This document shows positions 55,089 through 64,000 of a stretch of DNA of 64,000 nucleotides, in pieces. The translations under genes and the position numbers were made by a program. The DNA lies in the NCBI RefSeq assembly GCF_002205845.1, contig NZ_NISI01000014.1:62001-126000 (forward strand), in the 5' to 3' direction. How positions within the stretch are numbered: position 1 is the stretch's first letter; each line of letters starts with the position of its first letter. Below the pieces are notes generated by a model that worked only from the letters and a program-made list of their open reading frames with translations, had not been told where the DNA came from and searched no databases. This DNA is from Roseateles puraquae. Its GTDB lineage: Bacteria; Pseudomonadota; Gammaproteobacteria; Burkholderiales; Burkholderiaceae_C.

Positions 55089-56360
55089 ATGTTTTCCCGT
55101 TTTCTACAAGCTGCGGCCGCGCTCGGCCTGGCAGCGCTCGCCTGGCCGTCGCAGGCCGAGCCCCTTTCGCTGCAGGACGCGGTGCGCCTGGCTGAGCAAC
55201 GCTCGCGCCAATTGCCGGCGCAGGACGCCGCGGCCGACGCCGCACGCCAGATGGCCGTGTCCGCTGCGCAGCGCCCCGATCCCGTCCTGAAGGCCGGCAT
55301 CGACAACCTCCCCGTCACGGGCGCCGATCGCTTCAGCGTGACACGCGACTTTATGACCCAGCGCACGGTGGGCGTGTCGCAGGAGCTGACCCGCTCGGAC
55401 AAGCTGCGCCTGCGCGCCTCCCGCTTCGAGCGCGAGGCCGAAGCCGCCGAGGCCGGCCGGCAGCTCGCGCTGGCCAACCTGCAGCGCGACACCGCCAGCG
55501 CCTGGCTGGACCTCTACTACCAGCAGCAGATGCGCACCTTGCTGCGGCAGCAAAGGACCGAAGCGGCGCTGCCCGTCCAGGCCGCGGACGCGGCCTACCG
55601 CGGTGGGCGCGGTAGCCAGGCCGACGTGTTTGCCGCGCGCGCCGCCGCCGCGCAGATCGACGACAAGATCGCCGCTGCGGACCGCGAGGTAGCGAGCGCC
55701 AAGACCATGCTGACCCGCTGGACCGGCGTGGCGACCGACGAAATCCTGGACGCACTGCCAGCCCTCGATGCCGTCCGGCTGAACGAAGAGACGCTGGACC
55801 AGGACATTGCCCACCACCCCGAACTGGCGGTGCTGGTGAAACAAGAAGCCGCCGCGCAGGCGGATGCCGATGCCGCGCGGGCCAACAAGCGCCCGGACGT
55901 TAGCGTGGAGGTTTCGTACAGCCAGCGCGGCCCGGCCTACTCCAACATGGTCTCGGTCGGGGTCTCCATCCCGCTGCAGTGGGACCAAAAGAACCGCCAG
56001 GACCGCGAGCTCGGCGCCAAGCTGGCGGTGGTCGAGCAGCTGCGCGCTCAGCGAGAAGAGCAGACGCGCATGCACGTCGCCGAGGTGCGGACGCTGCTTC
56101 AGCAATGGCGCAGTGATCGTGAGCGCCTGGTCCGCTACGACGAGGAACTGCTGCCTCTGGCTGCCGATCGCACCCGTGCAGCGCTCGCTGCCTACAGCGG
56201 CGGCACAGCCTCGCTCAGCGCCGTGCTGGATGCTCGCCGCGGCGAGATCGACACCCGCATGGAGCGGCTGCGCCTGCAGATGAGCGCTGCGCGGCTCTGG
56301 GCCCAACTGAACTACCTGATCCCCGACGGCCCTGGCGGCGCGATGGAGCTTGCGAAATGA
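55089..56360 (+). CDS. cusC: TolC-family outer-membrane efflux protein (CusC-like), operon B
   Basis: A 423-residue precursor: signal peptide ending at WPSQA, then LSLQDAVRLAEQRSRQLPAQDAAADAARQ and long alternating coiled-coil and beta segments of outer-membrane factors, including the family motif INDLPVTGADRF-like GIDNLPVTGADRFS. ATG 55089 follows AGGAGCC. The stop overlaps the start of the adaptor gene. Confidence 0.85.
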   Translation: MFSRFLQAAAALGLAALAWPSQAEPLSLQDAVRLAEQRSRQLPAQDAAADAARQMAVSAAQRPDPVLKAGIDNLPVTGADRFSVTRDFMTQRTVGVSQELTRSDKLRLRASRFEREAEAAEAGRQLALANLQRDTASAWLDLYYQQQMRTLLRQQRTEAALPVQAADAAYRGGRGSQADVFAARAAAAQIDDKIAAADREVASAKTMLTRWTGVATDEILDALPALDAVRLNEETLDQDIAHHPELAVLVKQEAAAQADADAARANKRPDVSVEVSYSQRGPAYSNMVSVGVSIPLQWDQKNRQDRELGAKLAVVEQLRAQREEQTRMHVAEVRTLLQQWRSDRERLVRYDEELLPLAADRTRAALAAYSGGTASLSAVLDARRGEIDTRMERLRLQMSAARLWAQLNYLIPDGPGGAMELAK

Positions 56361-58003
56361 ACAAGAAACCCCTCTGGATCGCCATGGGCGTCCTGTCCCT
56401 GGCGCTGGGCGGCTTTGGCATCTACCAGTTCGGCAAATCACAGAGCATGGCCAGCATGCCCGCGCCAGAGTCTGATTCCGCTGCGCCTACCGTCAGCGGC
56501 GCGCCAACCGGAACCCTCCCGCAAAGCGTCGCTGAAGGTGAAGACGCCACCCGTCGCCACGTCAAGTCCGGCTTGAAGGCCGGCGACGTCGACCCGGTCA
56601 CGGGCCAGAAGATCCTGTACTACCACGACCCCATGGTGCCGGGGAACAAGTTCGACGCGCCGGCCAAGTCTCCATTCATGGACATGATGCTGGTGCCGGT
56701 CTACGCCGGCGGGGATGGCGACGCAGGCAAGGTGACGGTCAGCCCCCGGGTTCAGCAGAACCTGGGCGTGCGAACGGCCGAAGTCGTCGAGGGCACGCTA
56801 TCGCCGCAGGTATCGAGCGTGGGCAGCATCGCCTTCAACGAGCGGGACCAGGTGATCGTGCAGGCACGGGCCACGGGCTACGTCGAGCGGCTGCTGGTGC
56901 GTGCCACGCTGGACCCGGTTCGCGCTGGCCAGCCGCTGGCCGAGTTGTACGTCCCCGACTGGATCGCGGCCCAGGAAGAGTTCCTGTCGGTACAGCGCAT
57001 GCAGGGTACCGAGCTTGGCGCCCTGGTCGACGGCGCGCGCCAGCGCATGCGCCAGGTTGGCATGAGCGATGCGCTGATCCGCCAGGTCGAAGAGACCGGC
57101 AAGACCCTGCCGAAGTTCACGCTGACCGCGCCCATCGGCGGCGTGGTCGTCGAGCTGATGGCGCGTGAGGGCATGACCGTGTCGTCCGGTGCGACGCTGT
57201 TCCGCATCAACGGCCTGGGCACCGTGTGGGCCAATGCAGAGGTGCCAGAGAGCCAGGCCGCGCTGCTGCGCGCCGGCGCCAAGGTCCAGGCGCAATCCCC
57301 CGCCGTTCCCGGCTCGACCTTCAGCGGTCGCGTCCAGGCCATCCTGCCCGAGGTCAACCCAGCCACGCGCACCCTGAAAGCCCGCATGGAGCTGGGCAAC
57401 CCGGGCGGGCGGCTGGTGCCTGGAATGTTCGTGTCCATGAACTTCATGGACACCCGCCCGGAGAAGGCGCTGCTCGTGCCGTCGGAGGCCGTCATCCAGA
57501 CCGGCAAGCGCACCGTCGTCATGCTCGCCGAGGACAACGGGCACTTCCGCCCGGTCGAGGTTCGCGCCGGCATCGAGAGTGGCGGCCAAACGGAGATCAA
57601 GCAGGGCCTGCAAGCCGGCCAGCGCGTGGTCTCGTCGTCGCAGTTCCTGATCGACTCCGAGGCCAGCCTGCGTGGCCTAGAAGCCAGGCTCAACAACGCA
57701 CCCGACAAGAAGGCCGAGGCCGAGAGGCCGCGCTTCGACGGCCAGGGCAAGGTCGTCGCCGTCGGCCGCGACACGCTCACCATCGCCCACGAAGCCGTCC
57801 CTGCGTTGAAGTGGAAGCCCATGACGATGGACTTCAAGCTGCCGCCCAAGGGCCTGCCGCGAGGAATGACGGAAGGCGACCGCATCAACTTCACCTTCAC
57901 CATGCCCAAGGAGGGGCCGCCGGCGCTGATCTGGGTCACGCTGCAGACACCTGAACCCGCGACGACCGCCTCCGCCGCGGCAACCGCAGGGAGTCGCAAA
58001 TGA
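56357..58003 (+). CDS. cusB: RND efflux periplasmic adaptor (CusB-like) with HMBD and CusF-like domains, operon B
   Basis: A 548-residue membrane-fusion protein with an N-terminal helix ([19 protein letters not shown]), a linker, a heavy-metal-binding segment [20 protein letters not shown]...DMMLVPVY (about residues 92-120), the adaptor core and a C-terminal CusF-like domain with [20 protein letters not shown]. It is longer than the operon A homologue in the linker after the membrane anchor. ATGA overlaps join it to both neighbours. Confidence 0.9.
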   Translation: MNKKPLWIAMGVLSLALGGFGIYQFGKSQSMASMPAPESDSAAPTVSGAPTGTLPQSVAEGEDATRRHVKSGLKAGDVDPVTGQKILYYHDPMVPGNKFDAPAKSPFMDMMLVPVYAGGDGDAGKVTVSPRVQQNLGVRTAEVVEGTLSPQVSSVGSIAFNERDQVIVQARATGYVERLLVRATLDPVRAGQPLAELYVPDWIAAQEEFLSVQRMQGTELGALVDGARQRMRQVGMSDALIRQVEETGKTLPKFTLTAPIGGVVVELMAREGMTVSSGATLFRINGLGTVWANAEVPESQAALLRAGAKVQAQSPAVPGSTFSGRVQAILPEVNPATRTLKARMELGNPGGRLVPGMFVSMNFMDTRPEKALLVPSEAVIQTGKRTVVMLAEDNGHFRPVEVRAGIESGGQTEIKQGLQAGQRVVSSSQFLIDSEASLRGLEARLNNAPDKKAEAERPRFDGQGKVVAVGRDTLTIAHEAVPALKWKPMTMDFKLPPKGLPRGMTEGDRINFTFTMPKEGPPALIWVTLQTPEPATTASAAATAGSRK

Positions 58004-61000
58004 TCGCGCGCCTGATCCGCTGGTCGATCACCAACCGTTTCCTGGTGCTGCTGGCCACGTTCATGATCGCCGCGTGGGGCGTGTACTCGGTCAACCGGAC
58101 ACCGCTGGACGCGCTGCCGGACCTGAGCGACGTGCAGGTCATCATCCGCACGACCTATCCCGGCCAGGCGCCGCGCATCGTCGAGAACCAGATCACTTAT
58201 CCACTCACGACGACCATGCTGTCGGTGCCGGGCGCGAAGACGGTCCGCGGCTATTCCTTCTTCGGCGACTCCTTCGTCTACGTGCTGTTCGAGGACGGCA
58301 CGGACCTCTACTGGGCCCGCTCCCGGGTGCTGGAGTACCTGAACCAGGTGCAGTCCAAGCTGCCGCCCACGGCCAAGACGTCGCTGGGGCCGGACGCGAC
58401 CGGCGTGGGCTGGATCTTCCAGTACGCCCTGGTGGACCACAACGGCACCCAGGACTCATCGCAGCTGCGCGCGTTGCAGGACTGGTTCCTGAAGTACGAG
58501 CTGAAGACCGTGCCCAACGTCGCAGAAGTGGCCACGATCGGCGGCATGGTGCGCCAATACCAGGTGCAGCTCGATCCCGACAAGCTCGCCGCCTACAAGA
58601 TCCCGCACACCCGGGTCATCGAGGCCATCCAGAAGGCCAACCAGGAGGCTGGAGGCTCGGTGCTGGAACTGGGCGAGGCCGAGTACGTCGTGCGGGCCTC
58701 AGGCTACCTGCAGTCGCTCGACGACTTCCGCCAGATCCCGCTGATGACCACGCCCGCCGGCGTGTCGGTCAAGCTGGGCGACGTGGCTCGCATCCAGCTC
58801 GGCCCCGAGATGCGCCGCGGCATCGGCGAGATGGACGGTGTGGGCGAAGCCGTGGGCGGCGTCATCGTGATGCGCTCCGGCAAGAACGCGCTGGAGACCA
58901 TCGCGGCCGTCAAGGACAAGCTGAAGGTGCTGCAGGCCAGCCTGCCGCGCGGCGTCGAGATCGTGCCGACCTACGACCGGTCCAGCCTTATCGAGCGGGC
59001 TGTGAGCAACCTGACCCACAAGCTGCTCGAGGAGTTCGCCGTCGTCGCGGTGGTGTGCTTCATCTTCCTGTTCCACCTGCGCTCGGCCTTCGTCGCCATC
59101 GTCTCGCTGCCCCTGGGCATCCTGTCGGCGTTCATCGTCATGCAATACCAGGGCGTAAACGCCAACATCATGTCGCTGGGGGGCATCGCCATCGCCATTG
59201 GCGCGATGGTGGACGCGGCGGTCGTCATGATCGAGAACGCGCACAAGCACCTGGAGCATTGGGCCCACGACCACCCAGGCGAAACCCTGCAGGGCGCCGA
59301 GCGATGGAAGGTCATCGGGGATTCGGCCGCCGAAGTGGGACCTGCCCTTTTCTTCTCGCTGCTGATCATCACGCTGAGCTTCATCCCGGTCTTCACGCTG
59401 GAAGCCCAGGAAGGCAGGTTGTTCTCACCGCTGGCCTTCACCAAGACCTATTCGATGGCCGCGGCGGCGGGCCTGTCCGTGACGCTGATCCCCGTGCTGA
59501 TGGGCTACCTGATCCGTGGGCGCATCCCTGATGAGAAGACCAACCCGCTGAACCGCCTGCTGATCGCGCTGTACCGGCCGCTGCTCAATGCCGTGCTGAA
59601 GGCGCCCAAGCTGACGATCAGCGTGGCGGCCGTGCTGTTGGTGGCCAGCCTCTGGCCGTTTCAGCACATCGGCGGCGAGTTCATGCCGCGCCTGGACGAG
59701 GGGGATCTGCTCTACATGCCGTCGGCGCTGCCGGGCCTGTCCGCCGGCAAGGCGTCCGAGCTGCTGCAGCAGACGGACCGGCTGATCAAGACCGTTCCCG
59801 AGGTGGCCAGCGTCTACGGCAAGGCCGGCCGCGCCGAGTCGGCCACCGACCCCGCGCCGCTGGAGATGTTCGAAACGACGATCCAGTTCAAGCCTCGCGA
59901 GCAATGGCGACCCGGCCTGACAACCGACAAGCTCATTGAGGAGCTGGATCGCATCGTCAAGGTGCCGGGTCTGGCCAACATCTGGGTGCCGCCCATCCGC
60001 AACCGCATCGACATGCTGGCCACGGGCATCAAAAGCCCGGTGGGCGTGAAGGTGGCCGGCAGCGACCTGGCGACCATCGACCGGCTGACCGGCGAAGTCG
60101 AAAGGGTGCTGAAGGGCGTGCCGGGCGTGACCAGTGCGCTGGCCGAGCGGCTGACGGGCGGCCGCTACGTCGACGTGAGCATCCGGCGCGCCGATGCGGC
60201 TCGCTTCGGCATGAACATCGCCGACGTGCAGTCGCTGATCTCGTCGGCGGTCGGCGGCGAGAACGTCGGCGAGACGGTGGAAGGCCTGCAGCGCTTCCCG
60301 ATCAGCGTGCGCTATCCGCGCGAGATCCGCGACTCGGTGGACAAGCTGCGCAGCCTGCCCATCGTGACCGACAGCGGCCAGCGGCTGGTGCTGCAGGACG
60401 TGGCCGACGTCCGCATCACCGATGGCCCGCCGATGCTGCGCAGCGAAAACGCGCGCCTGTCGGGCTGGGTCTACGTCGACCTGCGCGACCGCGACCTGCG
60501 CAGCGCCGTGCAGGACATGCAGGAGGCCGTTGCCCAGCAGGTCAAGCTGCCGCCCGGGTATTCGATCTCGTGGTCCGGCCAGTTCGAGTTCCTCGAGCGT
60601 GCCACAGCCAAGCTCAAGATCGTCGTGCCCTTCACGCTGTTGATCATCTTCGTGCTCCTGTACCTGACCTTCGGCAGCCTGGGCGAGGCGCTGCTCATCA
60701 TGGCGACATTGCCCTTTGCGCTGGTCGGCGGCATCTGGCTGCTCTGGTTGCTGGGCTACAACCTGTCGATCGCCGGCGCCGTGGGCTTCATCGCACTGGC
60801 AGGGGTTGCCGCCGAGTTCGGCGTGATCATGCTGCTCTACCTGAAGAAGGCCTGGCAGGAACGGCTGGATGTCGGCAAGACCTCTGCCGAGGACCTGCTG
60901 GACGCCATTCGCGACGGCGCCGTCCTGCGCGTGCGGCCCAAGGCCATGACCGTGGCCGTCATCCTGGCTGGCCTGTTCCCCATCATGTGGGGCACGGGAA

Positions 61001-61116
61001 CGGGCTCGGAGGTTATGCAGCGCATCGCCGGGCCCATGGTCGGCGGCATGATCACGGCGCCGTTGCTGTCGATGTTCGTTATCCCAGCGGCCTACTTGCT
61101 GATGCGCCGGCCGTGA
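58000..61116 (+). CDS. cusA: Heavy-metal efflux RND pump CusA/CzcA family, operon B
   Basis: A 1038-residue RND pump, closely similar to the operon A pump throughout. The Met-triad equivalents are in [27 protein letters not shown] and [11 protein letters not shown], and the transmembrane relay [26 protein letters not shown] is identical. Cu(I)/Ag(I) export is predicted. It is last in the operon and is followed by a strong hairpin. Confidence 0.92.
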   Translation: MIARLIRWSITNRFLVLLATFMIAAWGVYSVNRTPLDALPDLSDVQVIIRTTYPGQAPRIVENQITYPLTTTMLSVPGAKTVRGYSFFGDSFVYVLFEDGTDLYWARSRVLEYLNQVQSKLPPTAKTSLGPDATGVGWIFQYALVDHNGTQDSSQLRALQDWFLKYELKTVPNVAEVATIGGMVRQYQVQLDPDKLAAYKIPHTRVIEAIQKANQEAGGSVLELGEAEYVVRASGYLQSLDDFRQIPLMTTPAGVSVKLGDVARIQLGPEMRRGIGEMDGVGEAVGGVIVMRSGKNALETIAAVKDKLKVLQASLPRGVEIVPTYDRSSLIERAVSNLTHKLLEEFAVVAVVCFIFLFHLRSAFVAIVSLPLGILSAFIVMQYQGVNANIMSLGGIAIAIGAMVDAAVVMIENAHKHLEHWAHDHPGETLQGAERWKVIGDSAAEVGPALFFSLLIITLSFIPVFTLEAQEGRLFSPLAFTKTYSMAAAAGLSVTLIPVLMGYLIRGRIPDEKTNPLNRLLIALYRPLLNAVLKAPKLTISVAAVLLVASLWPFQHIGGEFMPRLDEGDLLYMPSALPGLSAGKASELLQQTDRLIKTVPEVASVYGKAGRAESATDPAPLEMFETTIQFKPREQWRPGLTTDKLIEELDRIVKVPGLANIWVPPIRNRIDMLATGIKSPVGVKVAGSDLATIDRLTGEVERVLKGVPGVTSALAERLTGGRYVDVSIRRADAARFGMNIADVQSLISSAVGGENVGETVEGLQRFPISVRYPREIRDSVDKLRSLPIVTDSGQRLVLQDVADVRITDGPPMLRSENARLSGWVYVDLRDRDLRSAVQDMQEAVAQQVKLPPGYSISWSGQFEFLERATAKLKIVVPFTLLIIFVLLYLTFGSLGEALLIMATLPFALVGGIWLLWLLGYNLSIAGAVGFIALAGVAAEFGVIMLLYLKKAWQERLDVGKTSAEDLLDAIRDGAVLRVRPKAMTVAVILAGLFPIMWGTGTGSEVMQRIAGPMVGGMITAPLLSMFVIPAAYLLMRRP

Positions 61117-61518
61117 GAAAGGGCAACCAAATGACATCCCGCAGCGTCGGCCGTCCGAGCTGAAGGTGGAAGGGGGAGGCCGGGCGCCAAGCGCCCGGCT
61201 CGCCGTGGACAACGCTTTGCGTTGCCCACCGTTGTAGAGAAATGGTTCAAGGAGCACAGCGATTGCGAGCACCGTGCTGCGTGCTCAACGTGCCGGAACG
61301 CGTGATCAACACTGCCGGAACACGCACCGGCACGACGGTTGGGGCTTTCGTCGGCGATAACTGGGGTATAGCGGCCGTGGCGCTGGCTGCGTTGTTTGGC
61401 CTGTCGCCACGCCGGAAGGCGCGGAGTATGTCGAGCATTTCTGCGGGCTGGAGGGCTATCAGTGTTTCAAGGCTCGCATCAATGCAGAAGTTGGCACCGA
61501 CACCGAGCCGACAGCGAG
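61117..61518. other. Region between cusA and the transposase, with remnant frames
   Basis: After the hairpin at 61179-61199 a frame from about 61242 reads VINTAGTRTGTTVGAF...[18 protein letters not shown], and a shifted frame then reads [20 protein letters not shown]...[10 protein letters not shown] up to a stop at about 61522. The two may be pieces of one frameshifted small gene. No terminal inverted repeat of a Tn3-family element could be identified with confidence. Confidence 0.35.
61179..61199 (+). terminator. GC-rich hairpin after cusA
   Basis: Nine-base-pair perfect stem GCCGGGCGC/GCGCCCGGC with a three-base CAA loop, 63 bases after the cusA stop. There is no U tract, so termination may need Rho. 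Confidence 0.55.
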
Positions 61519-64000
61519 CTAGCCGTTCGCCCAACCCCGCCGCCTCGGCGCCGCAGCCGCAGTGCTCGGCATGATCCTCTCGGCGTACTTTTCCACCGGG
61601 AAGTCGAAGGTGCCCCGGAAATTGATCCCCTCGACCGCCGTGGGCGCGATCCGCCGCAGGTGCTCGGTCGCGGGCTGCCCGCCGGCCTCCCGGATGCGGT
61701 CCAGTGCCGCCTGCATCTGCTCGGTGTTCCAGGCCATCACGATGTTGCTCATCAAGCTTAGGGCCGAGGACACGCCCGCCAGGGTCTCTTCGCGCTTGGC
61801 CAGGTCGCTGGGCACCTGACCGTCGTGGATCGCACGCTGCAGGGTGTGCATGGACTCGCCGCGGTTCAGGGCGTGCTGCACTTCGGACCGGAAGGCCGGG
61901 TTGATGAAGTAGTCGAGCAGGTAGATGGTCGTCAGCAGCTTGCCGATCTGCACGCCGGCGTCATAGGCTGGTTGCCCGCGGGCATCGCTGCCGTAGCGCT
62001 CCAGGGCGAGGACAGCCGAGCAATGGCCGGTGTAGATCGAGGCGGCGATGCGCACATGCTCGTCGTGGTGGGCCTCCATCTCCGCCTCGTCGAGGTCGCG
62101 GTCGACCACGCAGTCCAGGATTTCGGGCACGTCGAAGTCCACGGGCACATGCAGCCGCCGGCTCTTCAGGTCCGCCAGGCGTGGGCACAGGTCAAAGCGC
62201 AACAGCTTGGCGATCAGCATGCCGAAGTAGGTGAAGCCGTGGGTGTCCACCGCGAGCTGGGCGATGTCGTTCGTCGCCCGCTGGCGGACAACGCCTTCGA
62301 TGGCCACGCCCACCTGGCGGCGGTTCAGCACCACCGGCTGGTCGTAGAAAAACCCCCAGCGGTCGTGCGCGTGGGTGTAGACGCCCATGGACGCCGTCCT
62401 GCGCCGCGGGTCGGCACGGGCCTGCCAGATGTTGCGCGGGATCTCCAGGCTCATCATGTCGGACGAGGCCAGGTCGGCGCGCCCCCAATGGCCGGCGATC
62501 TCGAACTGCTGCATGTACTGGAACACGGCGTCGGCGGAGGCGCGCAGCTGCCGTTCGCTGCACAGCCGCTTGGTCATTGAGCGCACCGCCTCCGCCGTCA
62601 TGCCGGGGATCATGCGAGCCACCTCGGCCGCAGACATGGCCGTGCTGAGATTCATCGCCGATGCGTAGGCCAGCAGCAATTCATCGCGGCTGTTCGGCTC
62701 GCGGCCGAGGAGGTGCCAGCTGTAGCGCACCTTGCTATCGACGTGCAGCATCATGTCGGAGATCTGGCCCTCAGCATGCTGGGCGTGCAGCGCGCGGCGC
62801 AGCTCGGCGACGCGCTTGTCCTCGTCGCTGACCGGCTGATGCTCCAGGTGGATACCCTCGGTATCGACGCGCACACGGCCGTCCTGCACTGCCTTGGCGA
62901 ACTCGTCCAGGCGTTCGCGCAACAGGGCCTTGTACTGGGCCAACTGCTCCTTGGGATCCTGGTGCGCCTTCAGGTGCCCGTAGTGGTGGTTGCGCTGAAC
63001 CTGCCATTCGTCCTTGGGAATGAGCAGCGCGGCGTAGCCGCGGTATTTGAAGCTGTGGGCCAGGAACACCGAGCCGTTGCGCAGCGACAGGCGCAGCTTC
63101 AGCAAGGTCGCCCATTCGAAGGCCGCCAAGGCCCGCTTGCGGTCGGTGCCGTTGATGGCCGCCCGCCACCGGCTGCCCAGGTCGATGGAGGCTGACGGCG
63201 GCAACTCGGTGCCCTTGCTCGCGTAGATCTCGCGCAGCCGCTCCAGCGCCATGATGACCGGGTGCTCGCCGTCGGACTCCAGCGAAATGTCCAGCAACTG
63301 CTTCAGCATGGCCCGGGCCTGCCTGGGGTTGTCGACCAGCCATTCACGCCCCAGGGCGGCACGCGTCAACTTGGACTGCTTGAGCGCTTCGTCGGCCAGG
63401 GTCACGAGTTGCTCGCGCAGCTCGGCCTCTGTCAGCCCTTTGTTCGTGGCCCGGTCGCGCACGCCCTGGGCGAACTTGCGCAGCCGGCCTTGAGCCTCGT
63501 TGTACTGGGGCGCGGTTTCCTTGCCGGCCTTGTTCACCATCTTGCGGATCCAGCGCCGCAGCATCTCCAGCATCTGGTCTGACGCCGTGCACAGGGCATA
63601 GCGTAGGAAGCAGCCCACCTCGATGGTGCGCCGCACACCGGTGATGCGCGCGCTGATCGAGGGCGGGCGATTGCCGCGCCGCTGGCCGTAGAAGCGGGTC
63701 GCCGACTCGTTGATCTGGGCGGGCCACTGGCCGGCGACGCCCAGGGCCGTCAGGTATTCGATCTTCTCGAAGAAGTGACTGATCTGGACGGTCGACTGCT
63801 TGATCGGCGGCGACCAGAGCCAGGACTGGACTGGGGTGCCGTCACTGCGCGCCTCGGTCAGCACCTTGGCCCACTGGTCGAGGGTGGGCAGCGAATAGGT
63901 CTTGATCAGTTCGTCCCCGAGCTGCTGCTCCTGGTCGCGATGAGCCTGGCTGATCAGGCGTTTGAGTTCACGGTCGGCAATGAGCAGGATGCGATGCTCA
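61519..64000 (-). CDS. tnpA: Tn3-family transposase TnpA (partial, N terminus beyond window)
   Basis: The open frame continues past the window end, with 826 residues visible of a family length near 1000. Recognised segments are the DUF4158-like N-terminal part ([19 protein letters not shown]..., [11 protein letters not shown]), and the DDE transposase domain with [33 protein letters not shown] and the C-terminal [18 protein letters not shown] and [11 protein letters not shown] of Tn3-family enzymes. It catalyses replicative transposition at 38-bp-type inverted repeats. It is transcribed toward the copper operon. Confidence 0.92.
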   Translation of the reverse strand, partial: EHRILLIADRELKRLISQAHRDQEQQLGDELIKTYSLPTLDQWAKVLTEARSDGTPVQSWLWSPPIKQSTVQISHFFEKIEYLTALGVAGQWPAQINESATRFYGQRRGNRPPSISARITGVRRTIEVGCFLRYALCTASDQMLEMLRRWIRKMVNKAGKETAPQYNEAQGRLRKFAQGVRDRATNKGLTEAELREQLVTLADEALKQSKLTRAALGREWLVDNPRQARAMLKQLLDISLESDGEHPVIMALERLREIYASKGTELPPSASIDLGSRWRAAINGTDRKRALAAFEWATLLKLRLSLRNGSVFLAHSFKYRGYAALLIPKDEWQVQRNHHYGHLKAHQDPKEQLAQYKALLRERLDEFAKAVQDGRVRVDTEGIHLEHQPVSDEDKRVAELRRALHAQHAEGQISDMMLHVDSKVRYSWHLLGREPNSRDELLLAYASAMNLSTAMSAAEVARMIPGMTAEAVRSMTKRLCSERQLRASADAVFQYMQQFEIAGHWGRADLASSDMMSLEIPRNIWQARADPRRRTASMGVYTHAHDRWGFFYDQPVVLNRRQVGVAIEGVVRQRATNDIAQLAVDTHGFTYFGMLIAKLLRFDLCPRLADLKSRRLHVPVDFDVPEILDCVVDRDLDEAEMEAHHDEHVRIAASIYTGHCSAVLALERYGSDARGQPAYDAGVQIGKLLTTIYLLDYFINPAFRSEVQHALNRGESMHTLQRAIHDGQVPSDLAKREETLAGVSSALSLMSNIVMAWNTEQMQAALDRIREAGGQPATEHLRRIAPTAVEGINFRGTFDFPVEKYAERIMPSTAAAAPRRRGWANG

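Noticed and set aside
56878..58440. A 520-codon minus-strand open frame over the cusB/cusA junction
   Set aside because: It spans two well-supported overlapping genes on the other strand and shows no domain.
59425..61272. A 615-codon minus-strand open frame over cusA
   Set aside because: The composition is His/Gln/Arg-rich and antisense to an RND pump with all its motifs; no recognisable domain.
61350..61400. GGGG-starting string near 61364 as a Tn3-family terminal inverted repeat
   Set aside because: No matching copy was found at another place in the window and the rest does not fit a known 38-bp repeat, so it was not annotated.

Overview
The window is high-GC, densely coded DNA of betaproteobacterial (Burkholderiales) type. 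This is inferred from codon use, the DUF4148 protein, the selenoneine genes and the Tn21/Tn501-like mer genes. No rRNA, tRNA, CRISPR array or phage structural gene was seen. It reads as a chromosomal or megaplasmid island devoted to selenium, mercury, copper and thiol chemistry, with a mobile-element section in the right third.

Region 1 (1-9.8 kb): a HAD-family hydrolase, an AhpD-like protein, a glutathione-reductase-like flavoprotein, and a PhnC-PhnE-PhnE type ABC transporter with no visible binding protein. Next comes a selenoneine cluster: senA (EgtB-like selenoneine synthase) is divergent from senB (selenosugar synthase), senC (SelD) and a TehB-like methyltransferase. The senA and senB start codons overlap.

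Region 2 (9.9-13.3 kb): a first mercury operon, merTPCA, divergent from merR with a classical 19-bp-spacer promoter.

Region 3 (13.4-22 kb): an ECF sigma factor with an NrsF-type (DUF1109) membrane anti-sigma factor, and a divergent thioredoxin/CcdA/lipoprotein operon. Next to it is a seven-gene operon of MNIO-RiPP (bufferin/oxazolin) type: a DUF2282 bufferin precursor, a DUF692 MNIO enzyme, a DUF2063 partner, a DoxX protein, two further Cys-rich exported peptides (one with eight tandem CGAK repeats) and an unknown protein. A shared promoter pattern, TGTAA(G/C)-N16/17-CG(T/A)(C/A), precedes the sigma gene, the thioredoxin operon, the bufferin operon, an mtnP-like gene and the next operon. This suggests one metal-stress regulon.

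Region 4 (22.2-29.4 kb): a TVP38-flavoreductase fusion, two 'selenodomain-associated' transferases, a SelD-associated (Nterm_to_SelD-type) flavoprotein, an HD-GYP protein, a GDCCVxC protein and a lipoprotein acyltransferase/lipase. This is a second selenium-linked set.

Region 5 (29.4-35.5 kb): an EAL-domain c-di-GMP protein, a DUF4148 protein, a second ECF sigma/zinc-finger anti-sigma pair, a YHS-domain protein, an AraC regulator and an AhpD/CMD protein.

Region 6 (35.7-42.2 kb): a copper/silver RND efflux operon (Cys/Met/His-rich small exported protein, cusCBA).

Region 7 (42.2-51 kb): accessory genes (a TIGR02391-type protein, KfrA-like coiled-coil DNA-binding proteins, a protein with a PD-(D/E)XK-like signature, small orphans, gene remnants) and a tyrosine recombinase.

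Region 8 (51.1-64 kb): a second mer module, inverted relative to the first and ending in a truncated merD; a second small-exported-protein plus cusCBA operon; and a Tn3-family transposase running off the right edge.
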